Assembly: GCA_032622095.1 (NCBI GenBank)
Contig: CP136064.1
Coordinates: 248,651,827-248,715,826, forward strand
Direction of reading: 5' to 3'
Length of the DNA stretch: 64,000 nucleotides
From: Siphonodentalium dalli
Lineage: Eukaryota > Mollusca > Scaphopoda > Gadilida > Siphonodentaliidae
Numbering within the stretch: the stretch's first letter is position 1; every line of letters starts with the position of its first letter. Both the position numbers and the translations under genes were made by a program. Below the pieces are notes generated by a model. That model worked only from the letters and a program-made list of their open reading frames with translations, was not told where the DNA came from and did no database searches. Below are positions 1 to 12,424 of this stretch, piece by piece.

Positions 1-150
1 AAAAATATTTACCGAAATCATAGAGAATATTGAACCCTGTTTGTGTTCCATACTGAACTATATGTTATATATGGTTTGAGTGAGTCTTTCCATATAATAT
101 AAAGTCAATATTAAAACATTTCATTTATTGTCGACATGTGTTGATCTCCG

Positions 151-330
151 GAAACCGACCATAATGTGAGCAAGCGAACATTACCAACTTTAGTTTGAGG
201 CGCCGAAGCTCCACTGGCTAATTAATATGCATGCTGCAGATAAACCGACCAGAATGTGAGCAAGCGAACATTACCAACTTTAGTTTGAGGCGCCGAACCG
301 CCATGGGCCAATATAAAGCATGTTGCAGAG
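151..330. repeat. Two-copy tandem duplication, 90-bp unit
   Basis: Two adjacent copies begin near 151 and 241, each opening with AAACCGACCA and sharing GTGAGCAAGCGAACATTACC followed by a common GAGGCGCCGAA segment. The copies differ by scattered substitutions near their 3' ends. Reading frames across it are accidental. The flanks (1-150 and 331-870) show nothing I recognise. Confidence 0.8.
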
Positions 331-871
331 ATACCACCGTTCACAGGAATGGGTTGAACTAATCTCAAATCCTGTTGAGTAAACGAAGATAAAATAGGTA
401 TTCCGCTGTTTATGATACCTTCTGCTGCAATTGGAGTCAATGGTAAATATTATGTTGGCAAGGTAAGGAACATCGGAATCTCAGTGAATGTATATGGACT
501 GCACATGTGCAAACGATACAGGTGGCTGGAGTAGAATATCCCCAGATATAGATTGCCTCCCGAAAGCTTCATTCGGTGTACGTGTGTGTATGCACTGTTA
601 CCATGTTAATGCTGCTATTGTTATGTTGTATTTATTGTTGATGTATTCGGGAGAGGATGTCCATCTAAGTTGCTAGCACTTGTCCTCCAATCCCGTTATT
701 TTGGTAAATAAATATGTTTAAACGTTGGTCTCGTTGAGCTCTTTCCAGTTATATCGTTAGTATGCCGTAAATGATCATCAAAGCCAAGATAGCCATTGCA
801 AAGCATACGTTAGCAGGTGTTGCCCTATCTCGTTAACACCTGGAGTGGAACTTTTATGTCAGAATTCCATA

Positions 872-1178
872 CACAAGAAGTTTACCACTTTAGTCCGGTC
901 CATAAACAAGATGTTTACCACTTTAGTCCTGGCCATAAACAAGATGTTTACCACTTTAGTCCTGTCAAATAAGATGTTTACCACTTTAGTCCTGTCCACA
1001 AACAAGATGTTTACCACTTTAGTACTGTCAAACAAGATGTTTACCACTTTAGTCCTGTCAAACAAGATGTTTACCACTTTAGTACCGTCAAACAAGATGT
1101 TTACCACTTTAGTCCTGTCCATAAACAAGATGTTTACACTTTATTACTGTAAAACAAGCTATTTACCACTTTAGTACA
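872..1178. repeat. Minisatellite, about 27-33 bp unit, about 9 copies
   Basis: The core ATGTTTACCACTTTAGTCCT recurs about nine times, separated by short variable spacers (GTCAAACAAG or GTCCATAAACAAG). Both strands are open across it only because the unit lacks stops. A single inverted copy of the core (GACTGAAGTGGTAAA) lies just beyond, near 1190-1205. Confidence 0.9.
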
Positions 1179-1205
1179 TCCCAGTTGGACTGAAGTGGTA
1201 AATCT

Positions 1206-3540
1206 CGTCACATTTCGGGCTTCGGATGCTCGGCTTTGGGAACTAGTGCTTTGGGTATACCCACCATAACCGCTGTGATGTTTTGAGTACACACTTATCA
1301 AGGAAATATAGCAATACACCGCATCCAATCACACGACACGTGAACAATAATGATACTAATAATCGAGATAATTTCTTGGTGTTTGCTTTATCTGTGGGAC
1401 ATAACTTCATGACGGATTTATACGGAAAAATAGAGATCAAACATGAAGGGTACGCTATCCAAACGACAGATCGATGTGCCAACAATACATGGTCCCTCAA
1501 GCTCAGGTTGGCCGAAGTGTATGGTTCTAAATGGCTTCGCATAAACGCGCCATCCGCATAAACTAGTGATCAGAGTCAATTCATTGTTCCTATACGTTTC
1601 TTAATTCTGAACTTACGACCGTTTCTTATTCCAAATGGGTATGTCTAGCCACCTAAGCATTACCACAACATAGCCCCCTATTGTTGTTGTGAGTCACAAC
1701 TGCGTGAATGGAACATGAATATGATACGGTTTATCTGATGAAATAATGTTATTTATGTCTCTCTAACTCATACAATATTCCTTGCCTAAAAAAAATACCA
1801 CAAACCTGTGTTAGTTTTATTTTGGGTGGCACGCGCTAAATAATATTTGATGTTACCGAAGTCTACGTCTATGCAGTGGTTGTGACCTCTTACGTTTCCA
1901 GACGGTGGTAAAATGCTTGACGAAAAACGCGAATTACAGCTGAATAAACATATCATGATGGGGGAAACAGACTCAAGTCGGCGATATTGTATTTGTGTTT
2001 GTATGCAATTGTAGAAATATGCACTAAATCATTGAGCGCTCCAAAACGGTATGATGTGTATATTGTCTACTAATCTCGTGTACTTGGGGGCTTGTATGTG
2101 CTGTGCCAACATGTCTCAGGGGTATATACGCTGGAGATGATCAGAATTTGGTTATTTACGAGGAATAAATGAATTCATCTTCTGCGAAAAAATAGGTTCC
2201 GGGGATGCAAACGTCTATGTCATGATTACGGCAACAATATGGCACCGAAAATCGTTGATGACGTTCACTTGACGTGTGGTGCAAATTACAGCCTTGACCT
2301 CGAGGTCGCACCAAGGATTCGCTAATATCTGCAACGGAATGTGCAGTCCTCTTTTCTTTTATATCCTACGTGGTGCTGTTGTCATTAGAACATTTGTTCC
2401 AATTAGCTTTATAGATAATATCTGCCAAAAATCTCTTCTTGTTCCATTTCCTTGTTATTTTTTATGCACACCTGTAGGTCCCCCTGTACTAAAGACATTC
2501 CAACTTTATTTTTGTTCTGCGCCATTACCGTGATCCAAATATCCCTGACGTATTTGTTTAGTATGATATTCTCAGTTCAGAGCAGATGCCAATACAACCG
2601 TATGTTGCCTAAGAAGGCGCCCTTTCGTGAATTTTCAAAAATCTCTATTTCTAACTATCGATTTGAAGCAAAAAAAAAGAATTATCCTTCATAACCAAGG
2701 TATGCTATAGTATTATAACAACACATGTTTACCCTCACAATATGAGAGACATGTTTGAATTATGTAAAGAAAAGTGGTTTTAAAAAACAACAATTTATAC
2801 GTGATATTTTATGACAGCAAATTCACGAGAAAGTCATCTTAAAGACTTATTATGTACTTGTTAGGGTGCGTGAAACTGATAAGTCAGTATTCGGGCGCTA
2901 TGACAACGGGAGGAATGTAACATTATACTAACATCGCCGAAAATTTTAAGCAAATCGACCCTACCACTCCATAGAAAACATCGTCAGAACTACGCTCAAT
3001 TGTCAATATTTACTACTCGATTCGGGACGCATATATCGGCGATAAACTAACGAAAACGATTTCGCCATCGAGAGTCACTGCCGTTAATTCATATATAGGA
3101 ATGATGGTGTGTGTTGTCAATTTGGTTATACTATTTGTAAAACTTACTACTTTGAACAAGATTATTCTCTATTTCTATTTTATCACCATACTGGAGTGTT
3201 TCACACCACTTTAAGGTTATATGCATATCGTACGTGATTACTCATGTTAAATTATTCTATATTTGTATATATGTGCAACTGCCCATTTGGTGTATTTTGC
3301 ATTATATCTTATCTTATCTTATATTGGAAGCAACTTGAAACGCGCTACGAAAATATCTTTGAACATGGCGCTAAATGCACTCTTGATCTGCACGTTCAGT
3401 CTGTAAGAAATGGATGTTGTGTATGTTACGTTCCATGGAGTGGCGAAATTTCTAATATATCAGGCAAATTTGTCAGTGTTTGAACATAGCATCAGATGTT
3501 ATAGACAAACAGCTAGACGAATTGTCTACAACTAGAGTAG
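1206..3540. other. No supported gene
   Basis: Small open frames (for example near 2276-2533 on the plus strand) show no recognisable domain, splice context or composition. I see AT-rich DNA without a clear repeat or gene. Confidence 0.5.
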
Positions 3541-3639
3541 TTTAGTACCTAGTTCAGACGCGGCTCCGCTCACTGTTCCGTGCAACTCCACTACGTAACG
3601 CTTCGGCGGTCTGCATGCCGGAGCGTAACGCCTTAAATT

Positions 3640-4180
3640 AGATACCGACGGCATTGGCGGTGGTTATGCTGTTAAAATATTCACCTCCGTCATAAACAGA
3701 AATAATAGTAAAATATAGACAGATTTTGTTCTTAGGCCTATACCAATCAGAAATATGGCATAAACAGTATGTTATTGTCAAATTTGTTTCTTTGTTATAT
3801 AAACAAAAGCAAAAAACGTTACAAAACCTGGCTTTTGTTTATATCCGGATATGGTAAACATAAAGAGCGTTATTTGTTACTGTTTTCCTGATATGGAAAT
3901 AATAAAGAGTGTTTATATCATTTGTGTGTGATTAACCAATAGAATTGCGCCGTGTTATGTAAATAGAAGCAAAACTTCTATAACACGAGCAGGCTCTTGT
4001 TTACATACACCATCGTACGTTTTGACGACAATATACTAATTACGCGCTGATTATGTTTGGCATATGAACAAAACTATATATATTTTAATATTCCTTCTGT
4101 TGATGGCGATTTGAACAAATATGAATATTTCTGCAACGAACGCCACCCGTGCGTTAGGAACGAGCCCACAACGAGAATGG
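3640..4180 (+). repeat. Dispersed repeat, copy 1 (matches 12,425-12,920)
   Basis: From GGCATTGGCGGTGG to the block around CACCCGTGCGTTAGG the sequence matches 12,425-12,920 in order. Shared landmarks include CATAAACAGTATGTTATTGT, GGTAAACATAAAGAGCGTT and TTTATATCATTTGTGTGTGA. The downstream half of the same family recurs at 29,080-29,340. It is a non-coding interspersed element of unknown class; no terminal repeats were found. Confidence 0.75.
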
Positions 4181-5133
4181 ATATATATGGAATAGCAAAT
4201 AAGAATACGAATTGAAAGTGAAAATGTGCCAGACCCTGTATATTTCTTCCGTTTCAAGCTGGTATGCAACTGAGCATTCGAGAAGCCCCGCAATTAAACA
4301 ATCTACGTATGTTTCCGTTTACTCATTGTTTTATTGGTCTCTATCCGAGGATCAAGCAGAGTGTGCACTTCATTTTGGTGGAGCAGATGAAAACTAACTT
4401 GGGAAGAATTGAATAGTTCGGAAGTAGTTCTAATTAACTGGGTTATTTGATTCTTCCGGAGTAACTGAACATAAAACATTGCGTAATTAATAACAAAAGA
4501 GTAACGCCCTCGAATGAAATATAATGGCTTCTAAGTGCTTAATTGGCTTGTACTTCGATGACTCGATAATTTGGAAGTTTAAACTTCCCATGTGGGTGTT
4601 TTGTTTATCTACTACATATTACCCCGACGCCTTCAATTTACATAAGATTATGCGGAGGTCCAGGTAGCTACCATGATCGAGTAACTTTATAACCCTGTGG
4701 TGACTCCAGCAACATTCTTGAACGTGCATATACCGAGGCGTGTACACGGGTCAGCCGTTAACGCCCGCGTCCGATCGAACAGCGCACTGCAACATACCTG
4801 GACAAATGTTGTAATGCATATATAGGGAGAAATCTGCATTTTGCATTCGGATCTTTATTCAATGATCTCGAATGAGACGTTTCAGCCTGATAAACTTGGT
4901 ATCTGTCCGAGTTCTGATTTTTGTCAGAATACCCAATTTTCGATCCCTGGCACGAGAGACCAATACGCTACCTCTCGGCTACCGAATTTTCAACAGTCTT
5001 CACACCAGTATCACATCGCGTTCATCAAAGCACTATTTTCAAACATGGTCCTGATCATACCCTATGATATGCTGCGGCGCTGATGGACTCTCACATAATT
5101 AGGCATGATTAAGATACGGTGATTTTATTCCAA
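4181..5133. other. No supported gene
   Basis: Overlapping short frames near 4841-5083 in two phases show no domain signal. Nothing recognisable. Confidence 0.45.
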
Positions 5134-5300
5134 CCCTTTCTATACTAAATGGATAATCCCATTCAGTTATGAAAGTATACATTGGAATGGTCTATTATTG
5201 ATTGGATGGGGTTTCAGGAAAAATAAGCAGACGGCAGATAACAAAATACAGAAGAAATCATATTTATTGCAGGGAAATGTTCAATTTAACATTCTACAGA
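5134..5300 (+). mobile_element. Truncated MITE, family B (CCCTTTCTATACTAAATGG ends)
   Basis: The left terminus CCCTTTCTATACTAAATGG and the following block (CCCATTCAGTTAT, AAAGTATACATTGGAATGGT, GCAGACGGCAGATAAC) match the complete copies at 38,080-38,347 and 61,919-62,187. The right terminal repeat is missing, so this copy is a 5' fragment. Confidence 0.75.
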
Positions 5301-5534
5301 CTTACGGACGAGTAGTTTCACACAAAATGTCTGACATACTTTCATCCATACTCTATTCAACAAAATCAACATACATTACTTATATTTATACTAAAACGAG
5401 TCAACTGGCAGATTAAAAGAACATTTAGCACCCATTTCCAACATTATTCTCGTCTCGTTGCGTCTACGCAATTTGAAGGCAAGTAGGTGTCCAACCAACG
5501 TCCTGCATTGATGTTCCACAGCGCGAATTCATGC

Positions 5535-5797
5535 TATACACGTCTCACGTTCTGCGATCAGATCGGATGTATACATGTCTCACGTTCAGCGATCAGATCG
5601 GATCTATACATGTCTCACGTTCAGCGATCAGATCGGATGTATACATGTCTCACGTTCAGCTATCAGATCGGATGTATACATGTCTCACGTTCAGCGATCA
5701 GATCGGATGTATACATGTCTCACGTTCAGCTATCAGATCGGATCTATACATGTCTCACGTTCAGCGATCAGATCGGATGTATACATGTCTCACGTTG
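5535..5797. repeat. Minisatellite, 35-bp unit, about 7.5 copies
   Basis: Near-identical 35-bp units contain ATACATGTCTCACGTTCAGC and GATCAGATCGGAT. Variation is limited to GGATGT/GGATCT and AGCGAT/AGCTAT. Because 35 is not a multiple of three and the unit has no stops, all three plus frames stay open; this is not coding evidence. No gene is supported from 5,800 to 7,010. Confidence 0.95.
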
Positions 5798-7009
5798 ACC
5801 GGTTGTTGTACTGGTCCATCTAGTGTTACTAGCGCTGGTGGTGTCATTGTCACAAGGCTCCGATCATCCTATATATATAGTCAGCTTTTCAGACCGGTCA
5901 TAAATGTAGTTAGCTTTTAACCGGCGATTACTTTCGTTATCACCTTATCAAACCTCGTTGTGTTGAGACGTGATATACAGTGGATGACCACTATTTAAAA
6001 AAAATCGGCGTTGTTTGTGACAATGTGGCGGCAATTCGAGAGAGGATACATACATGTTTTCACATTTCTGCATTTTGCGACCTCAATTTTTAAATTCTAT
6101 GTCATCCTCTCAAAGAAAGAAGACGCACACAGAGGCTGAAACTATTTCGTGAGAAAGTTGACGGGAAGTTAACATCTGTCTCGATCCATGACATCCCCAT
6201 TGAGAAAGTGGGCCGTAAGATCATTGCTAGAAGTTTTGAGGATTACCAATCACAAAATATTGTGCAAAACTACGAGTGAAATAACTCACAACCCTATACA
6301 AGCTGATCAAGGCCGACTCAAAAAGATATAGAACACTCATTCTTTCCGAGAACAATTCTAGAATGGAATCAACTTGAACAATGCACATGTGACTCACTGC
6401 TGTGACAACCCCACCTACAGTCAAACACCATACTGATCCAGGACACAGCGTATACATACGCTTAACTAATACAGATAGGCCTACTCTACACAATTCGATA
6501 GTAGTTTTTTTTAACGTCTGCTTAAATCACGACACACTGTGTTCGTTCTACACGAGGATATGTAAAGCTGACTACAATTGAAATGTGGTCACCGAAAAAA
6601 AGCTGACTACATTTTTGGCAGATTTGAAAAGCTGACTGCGAATGTGATAGGAACCGTGTGACAATGGCCTCGTCGACGTTATTAACAGGCCACGGTGCTC
6701 TTCATGTGCATAGAGCACGCTGACTGACCCATGGTATTTACACGTCCCGTTTCGTTCCTAAACAACCGTTATTGACGTTGGTTCTGGTGCAGAGTATTTA
6801 TTTTTCTTCCTGTTGTTGTGATTGCCTCTATACGGTATACATTCACGTTGATGGTCTAGCCGAGCTTGCCTCGTCGTTGAGTACATCGTCTACATGCATG
6901 GAAATAATCTAGTCGTTATCACTACCATCAGCATGCTGCTCTGCTCAGCTGCATTAATGCCAAATGCATGTGTCAATTCTAATACACAGTGATTTATATG
7001 TGCTGTATC

Positions 7010-7105
7010 TTTGATGAGCGAAGGAAACATATCGTAAATTGAGACCAAATGCTTTACCATGTACACATATTGCTCCATTATTACTGAACCGGGGCAGCAC
7101 ATTTC
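7010..7105 (+). repeat. Short dispersed repeat (matches 13,938-14,035)
   Basis: The block GCGAAGGAAACATATCGTAA followed by ACCAAATGCTTTACC and GTGTACACATAT-like sequence recurs inside the foldback element at 13,815-14,197. It is probably a fragment of that element's interior. Confidence 0.65.
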
Positions 7106-7643
7106 GTCTTTTACTCTTTGGCGCACGGTATATGCCAAGCACCCAATTAATATATTTGTTCCATTCCACTGACACTGGAAACGCTACATCAAACGTGTCT
7201 TGAAGTCACACGCTTGTGATCTGTTTTTTTTTATCATTTATTATCAATAATAAACATAGTTTAATAGTAACTGTGACAACACTATATACAAAAGGCACAA
7301 ACAAAATGTATGTGTAGCATTTAATCGTGTGCATCTCACAACTGAAATATATTAGGCTATAATAAAATTTTGAAAGTGTAGACTTATTTACGCTGGGAGA
7401 GCTGAGCTCATCCACGTCTTTATTGTAAACAAATTTATTTACATTTAAATTTGTTATGACGATATCGTTTTATAAAAAATTTGTTAGATATATGTGAAAT
7501 AATCTTAATTTAGGCTAAAATTGCCCGTTTTTTTAAGTTTTGGGCGTCTTTGGTAACCTTCGTCTGATTCCGTTTTTATGACACGTGCTGCAAGACACAA
7601 TTTTCTTCTTGAAATCTTGTAACACGCTTTTGGTCTTGGTTAA

Positions 7644-7991
7644 CCCTTTACCCAACAGAAGGGCCCTGTGCCGATGCATTCTCTTATATATGCGAGTCGA
7701 CCATAGGTCGCCTCGCATATATAAGAGAATGCATTGGCTTAACACATTAAAAATTATAAAATTGTTAAAGAATGTAAGAAAAAATGTTTTTTTTAGGCCA
7801 ATGCATTCTCTTATATATGCGAGGCGACCTATGGTCGACTCGCATATATAAGAGAATGCATTGGCACAGGGCATAACTAAAACCATCACAATGTGGTCAA
7901 TGAGCCGGTTCCAATGATATCCATATTTGTATGGTTTTATTGAGACAGACCCAAGATATATTAGGCTGTTGAAGCTTTATTTGGCCGGTTT
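7644..7991 (+). mobile_element. MITE, family A, copy 1, right end truncated
   Basis: TTAA (7640-7643) is followed by the terminus CCCTTTACCCAACAGAA. Inside lie two perfect-stem palindromes (about 7670-7738 and 7798-7865) built on CCAATGCATTCTCTTATATA. The second is the reverse complement of the first, so the interior is a palindrome of palindromes. The remainder matches copy 2 (13,024-13,357) to GGCTGTTGAAGCTTTATTTG, then stops at a poly-A run without the right terminal repeat. It encodes no protein and must be non-autonomous. From 8,000 to 8,640 nothing is recognised. Confidence 0.85.
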
Positions 7992-8647
7992 AAAAAAAAA
8001 TGTCAGATTAACTTGAATTCCTTATACATGTATGTACATCAGTCGTGATTTGACCTAGTTGCTAATACGAAGTTAAACCCCAACTAAACAAACAAACACA
8101 TATCTACACTCAAACTTGCAGATTAATACAGTTGGTGTCGCCCAATTTTAAAGGTTTCATGTTTTTTTTCGATCACCCATGGCGATTTAGTACCACACAC
8201 GAAGAACACACGATGGGACAAGAAAACCGTAGTCAGAAATGGTAACGCCCTCAAGATCATATCATATTATTATGTATAATTATATAAAATATACTGGTTT
8301 CATGAATGCACCACCTCAGAATTCCGTTAAAACAAGTAATCCTTCAAATTATTTTTTCATTTTCTCATTCACCACACCAGAAAGCCTCTAAATGCGGACC
8401 GAAAAATCTACTAATAGGATTAAATACACCCCCGATACTCCCAATACGACATTTTTCTACATTTGAACTGAGACATATTTCATCAGAAAAGTTATTTGTT
8501 ATATTATGCATTGTGTTCCCACAATAATATCTTCAAGAGTGGCCATGCCATTGTTCACACTTAAACATCGAAAGCAATTAACGCGGTCATAAAAGTTACA
8601 TAATGCAGCAATGAGACATCCGCGAAGATACATCCGCGAAAACATGT

Positions 8648-10930
8648 TCAAAGTTCAAAAGTTCAAAAGCTTTATTTATAAAGTCAGGCATTTTAAATTA
8701 CAAACATGAGCATTAAGCTCTTAACTGACTTGTAAAACAATGAATATGTACATAAACAGTAACGTGAATAAAACACAACCTATCTGAAAAATAAATTACA
8801 TGTATATTAGCTAAAACTTTGTAAAAGACGAGTAAAATCCCTGAGGACAGGTAGCCCTGACTCGATCAAAAGCGTAAGACACAAATTTGTATATTCATAT
8901 ACGGCACAGTAATGTGCACAACGAGTCCATATTTCATTCCTGGATAACACGTTTTGTTCCATTCAGAGATACCTGACCAGAGAGTGCGGATTAAAATACA
9001 AAACATATGCATATAATTAGGATATCCTACAGGCACAGCATTTACATTTAAAACAATTCCAGGTTTGTAACATACATTCAAAGTCTTTCATCGTCTCTGC
9101 GGTTCTGCATGACTCTGGAACATTAGGTGCCATGAATCTGAACGAGCTTAAACCGAAAGTAGTAGTATCAGGTGATAGCAGTTCCAGAGTCTCAGAATTT
9201 CTAAAAGAGTATGAACTATGTTTACGTTTCACCAGGCAGTCCAAATAGGAAGGAGTGCTAATGTCCTTCTTTAGTATTTTGAAAACTGTGAGTGCCATAA
9301 GTCTGAGTCTTTGGAGATGTAGATGCTCACAGTTTGCAATCTTTAGGAGAAAGTCATAATCAGATGTGTAGTCATTATAAATAAAACGAAAGGCTCTCTC
9401 CTGAATTTTCTCCAGCCTGTCCGTAGAGGACACACTGCAGAAATGCCAGGTAAGAGGGCAGTAATTAAAATTTGAGAGGATGAAAGATTTGAAGATACAA
9501 TTTTTGCCTGAGAGGGTCAGCATATGTCCAAGTCTCTTTAAGACATTTAGCTGCATTGATGCCTTTGAACATAGCGAATCAATGTGAGTGTTAAACGTCA
9601 ATTTACAGTCCAGAGTTATACCGAGTAATTTCACTTCCTCGATACATGGGATTATTATATTTTTATTACCTCCTCTTGGGAGAGAGTGTATTTCATGACA
9701 TTGTGGTTAAGATATAAGGTGCAATTGATATTTACATGAGTTATACATATATTATGCATTGAGTCGATGCTCATGCGATTAGTTAATCAAATGTTATCCA
9801 CTGGCTTTACGATTCTGCTGGAGAATAGCAGAAAATATGCAGTATCAATTATAACATTGTCGGATTCCAGAGTGCTCAGAACTACATCAGGGTCCTTGTG
9901 AGAGAAGGAAATTGTGTTATCGTCTGCATAATTATAAAGGGAGCAGTCCTTCACAAAGCCGAAAATGTCATTCAGAAAGATGTTAAACATGGTTGGGCCC
10001 AGTATTTATCCCTGTGGTACACCCTTGGTGATGCACCTCCAGGAACTCACACTGGAGCCAAGTTTAACGCATTGTCTGCGACCAGAAAGATAGCTCCGCA
10101 TATAAGACACCGACTTTTCACAAAGATTATATGCACGTAGTTTCTCTAACATAAGATCACGAGGTAGGCAATCAAAAGCCGTTGAAAGGTCCATCATTAC
10201 AGCGGCAACACTTCCATGCTTGTCAAGTGCCCTGCGCCAGTCTTCAATGGCACTTAACATTACGTCACTGCATCCATGATGCTTCCTAAAAGCTGAGAGA
10301 GCGGGGTTAAAAATAGATTCAAAATGCATTTGTAGCTGTGAATTTATCGCTGTCTCAAATAATTTTGATATAGTAGGTAAAATACTAATAGGCCTGTAGT
10401 TTTCCTTACTCAAAATATCATTTTTCTTGTGTATAGGTGTCACTTGGGCAACTTTAAGGCTATCCGGGAAAGCAACGACAGACAGAGAGTGGTTAAAAGA
10501 TTACTCAAAGGCACGTGGATTGCTGAGTTACATATTTTAAGCATTTTTGCTGAGATACCATCAATGCCAGTAGCCTTTTTTGAGTTTAGCTTACATATCT
10601 CTTTGGGGAAGAACTCTTCAGAGATTGGTTTCAGGCTAAAAGTCTCCGACGAAATACAGTTCTCTTTGATTTTGACGATGCTTGGATGTTCCTTATTTAC
10701 AGGATGGTTCATGGGTATATTTGATGCAACGTCAATAAAAAATGAGTTGAAAATTTCACAGACAGATTGTTGATCAGTAATTAACTCACCATTTTACAGT
10801 AATAATGTACTTGTTTTGGCTTTAAAGCCCTTATTTGTTTGCATTAGGCCTAAATTTCTGCAGTAATATATAAAGAAAAGAAATGAGGTGCCCCATTTGC
10901 AGAAATACTTTTACCAACACATTTTTTTGC
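8648..10930 (-). mobile_element. 5'-truncated non-LTR (LINE) retrotransposon, CR1/Jockey-type
   Basis: Minus-strand fragments of one reverse transcriptase ORF lie in order from about 10,870 to 9,017, followed by a 3' region of about 370 bp. The 3' end is a short tandem run of TTTTGAAC-type units (minus strand) at about 8,648-8,671. A simple-repeat tail instead of poly-A is typical of CR1/L2-like elements. The endonuclease domain is absent, fitting the usual 5' truncation; the 5' junction abuts the foldback array at 10,937. I assign the broad CR1/Jockey group from reverse transcriptase motifs; the exact clade is uncertain. Confidence 0.85.
9017..10870 (-). pseudogene. Decayed reverse transcriptase ORF of the LINE
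   Basis: Read on the minus strand, it runs from the finger region (KATGIDGISAKMLK) through NYRPISILPTISKLFE, the first catalytic Asp in MMDLSTAFD, GVPQG, the YADD catalytic box (9919-9930) and KLLGITLDCKLTFN, to a clean C-terminal stretch of about 205 residues ending at 9017. Lesions are visible: a stop at 10,794-10,796, a one-base frame slip near 10,503 in a CTTTT run, an in-frame TAA at 10,006-10,008 directly after GVPQG where a serine codon is expected, and frame loss between about 9,787 and 9,645. It cannot make a working enzyme. Confidence 0.88.
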
Positions 10931-10936
10931 TTTAAT

Positions 10937-12330
10937 TGACGTTGGTTCCCGAACGTCTGAATGACGGTTTAGAGATTACATTAGTGACGTTGGTTCCTGA
11001 ACGTCTAAAGTGATGGTTTAGAGATTAGATTAGTGACGTATGTTCATGAACGTGTGAAGCGATGGTTTAGAGATTACATTAGTGACGTATATTCCTGAAC
11101 GTGTGAAGTGAAGGTTTAGCGATTACATTAGTGACGTAAGTTCCTGAATGTCTGAAGCGACGGTTTAGAGATTAACTTAGTGACGTAGGTTCCCGAACGT
11201 CTGAAGCGACGGTTTAGAGATTACATTAGTGACGTTAAGTTCCTGAACGCCTGAAGTGATGGTTTAGAGATTACATTAGTGACGTATCTTCCTAGCCTGA
11301 TACATGTCAGGCAAATGCTGCATTGGTATGGAATGCAACGCTGTCCAGTCTTACGCTTCATTCTTAAATACATCCCGAAAAAATCTAACCAGTACCTAAT
11401 ATAGCGAGTACGTTATTAATCACGATTACTCTATAGCTCATATGACAGAGCTAGAACAGCCTGGAAGTATACACCATATAGGGCGTAATAAGGGCGGGGA
11501 ATATCACAATGTGATTATACCAACCAACCGCCGCATTCAAGTTCCACACCGCGACTGCAGATATGAGTGTAAATATCCCATCTTGGTGGGAAGGCAATCA
11601 CTTTGCACACACTCTTCATAGGAATTGTTTATTTCCTTATTGTCACTTCATTCTTAAATTGTGTTTTCCTGCATACGTGACCATGACACCAAGAAGAACT
11701 GTGTCAATATTGAAATGAGGTTTAGGACACATGAATAATTCTGGTATCGCGTTGATCTAACCACTCCCAAACGCAGTATTTGCCTGGCATGTATCAGGCT
11801 AGGAAGATACGTCACTAATGTAATATCTAAACCATCACTTCAGGCGTTCAGGAACTTAACGTCACTAATGTAATCTCTAAACCGTCGCTTCAGACGTTCA
11901 GGAACCTACGTCACTAAGTTAATCTCTAAACCGTCGCTTCAAGAACTTGCGTCACTAATGTAATATCTAAACCTTCACTTCACACGTTCAGGAATATACG
12001 TCACTAATATAATCTCTAAACCATCGCTTCACACGTTCATGAACCTACGTCACTAATCTAATCTCTAAACCATCACTTTAGACGTTCAGGAACCAACGTC
12101 ACTAATGTAATCTCTAAACCGTCGCTTCAGACGTTCAGGAACCAACATCACTAATGTAATCTCCAAACCATCGATTCAGACGTTCAGGAACCTTCGTCAC
12201 TAATTTAATCTCTAAACCGTCGCTTAAGCCGTTCAGGAACCTACGTCATTAATGTAATATCTAAACCGTCGCTTCAGACGTTCAGTAACCAACGTCACTA
12301 ATGTAATATCTAAACCGTCGCTTCAGATAG
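10937..12330. mobile_element. Foldback element with long tandem-repeat inverted arms
   Basis: The left arm (10,937-11,290) is about 7 tandem units of 48-50 bp containing GTGACGT, TTCCTGAACGTCTGAAG and GGTTTAGAGATTACATTAGT. The right arm (11,792-12,330) has about 11 units in reverse complement. Inner edges also match in inverted orientation: TCCTAGCCTGATACATG near 11,290 and CATGTATCAGGCTAGGA near 11,785. The central 470 bp is unique and has no ORF. The arms differ in copy number, as expected for foldback-type elements whose arms expand and contract. A smaller relative lies at 28,740-29,070. Confidence 0.85.
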
Positions 12331-12424
12331 CTATATCTGGAACTCATGCTGAGTATGAACGAGATATTTGTTGCAGTAGTTATTTTATACTTACAACTGA
12401 AAGGGATTATGTGAATTTAAAGGT

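Noticed and set aside
845-1174. Open frames on both strands across the 27-33 bp minisatellite
   Set aside because: The repeat unit has no stop codons, so both strands stay open by chance; there is no splice or domain support.
5487-5920. Three overlapping plus-strand open frames of 82-129 codons
   Set aside because: All three frames are open because a stop-free 35-bp unit cycles through them; 35 is not a multiple of three.
7585-7889. Frames of 88-118 codons on both strands over the palindromes
   Set aside because: They are produced by the symmetric MITE palindromes; the same peptides appear at every copy on both strands.
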